A stretch of DNA of 64,000 nt from Paenibacillus harenae DSM 16969. GTDB taxonomy: Bacteria > Bacillota > Bacilli > Paenibacillales > Paenibacillaceae. The stretch's first letter is position 1. Each line of letters begins with the position of its first letter. The translations under genes and the position numbers were made by a program. The notes beneath the pieces were generated by a model. The model was not told where the DNA came from. It ran no database searches and saw nothing but the letters and a program-made list of their open reading frames with translations. Where the stretch lies: assembly GCF_000422465.1 (NCBI RefSeq), contig NZ_AULV01000014.1, positions 206,036-270,035 of the forward strand. Reading direction: 5' to 3'. Shown piece after piece: positions 63,846 through 64,000 of the stretch.

Positions 63846-64000
63846 TTGGAGAGTTTGATCCTGGCTCAGGACGAACGCTGGCGGCGTGCCTAATACATGC
63901 AAGTCGAGCGGAGTTATTCCTTCGGGAGTGACTTAGCGGCGGACGGGTGAGTAACACGTAGGTAACCTGCCTGTAAGACCGGGATAACATTCGGAAACGA
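63846..64000 (+). rRNA. rrs: 16S ribosomal RNA, 5' part
   Basis: Begins TTGGAGAGTTTGATCCTGG and continues GGACGAACGCTGGCGGCG, the universal bacterial 16S 5' end; cut by the window edge after about 155 bases. The short helix 6 (TTATTCCTTCGGGAGTGA) and following bases look like Paenibacillaceae. Confidence 0.98.

Overview
The window is chromosomal DNA from the replication-origin region of a low- to mid-GC endospore-forming Firmicute, most probably a member of the Paenibacillaceae. The evidence is the gene order around dnaA (jag-yidC-rnpA-rpmH-oriC-dnaA-dnaN-rlbA-recF-remB-gyrB-gyrA-rRNA), the noc/parA/parB set, the complete walRKHIJ-htrC-rlmH cluster, spore-associated genes (yyaC, spoIIIJ-type yidC, jag), the 16S rRNA 5' end and purine-rich Shine-Dalgarno sites. 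Species-level naming is inference only.

Layout. 1-2.2 kb: accessory edge with a broken beta-lactamase-fold hydrolase and a divergent TetR regulator / ketopantoate-reductase-like gene with two matching palindromic operators. 2.4-11.1 kb (minus): rlmH, a 55-residue CxxC protein, htrC and walJIHKR, the essential cell-wall homeostasis two-component operon. 11.2-21.8 kb (minus): LysM/G5/M23 peptidase, an acidic membrane-anchored protein, purA, then yybS-gdpP-rplI-dnaB, a CBS protein and an LCP wall-polymer transferase. 22.0-23.0 kb (plus): two small membrane proteins. 23.0-28.9 kb (minus): a complete Mrp Na+/H+ antiporter operon in which A and B are one fused gene. 29-35.2 kb: two TetR-associated ABC transporter clusters facing each other. 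35.2-36.0 kb: a gene graveyard (fragments of SulP, MFS and Usp-like genes) surrounding a 59-residue gene with a CcpA cre-like site at its promoter. 36.1-42.5 kb: rpsF-ssb-rpsR, YjzC-like and Cdd1-like genes, tRNA-Ser(CGA), DUF951, MscS, DUF3343, yyaC, DUF4446 and a cysteine-desulfurase-like aminotransferase. 42.7-52.3 kb (minus): parB, parA, noc, rsmG, mnmG, mnmE, jag, yidC, rnpA and rpmH with two parS sites. 52.35-54.5 kb: bipartite oriC on either side of dnaA, including a DnaA-trio-type unwinding element. 54.5-63.5 kb (plus): dnaN to gyrA and an HD-GYP gene. 63.67 kb to the end: rRNA promoter and the start of 16S rRNA.

The genes work together as a chromosome-maintenance and envelope hub: DnaA/DnaN/DnaB/RecF/gyrase replicate DNA, ParAB/Noc segregate it and protect the nucleoid, WalRK/HtrC/LCP/M23/YidC manage the wall and membrane, and GdpP and Mrp control c-di-AMP and ion balance.

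The least explained signal is a dispersed intergenic element of about 100 bp, always in the same orientation, built of a GTCC-loop-GGAC hairpin with conserved loop, a small CCG/CGG hairpin and an AT-rich GAAATATAAG...CTTATATTT arm pair. Clear or partial copies lie near 3.5, 44.4, 50.0, 52.1, 52.4, 52.75 (inside oriC) and 59.3 kb. No CRISPR array, complete insertion sequence or prophage is visible.
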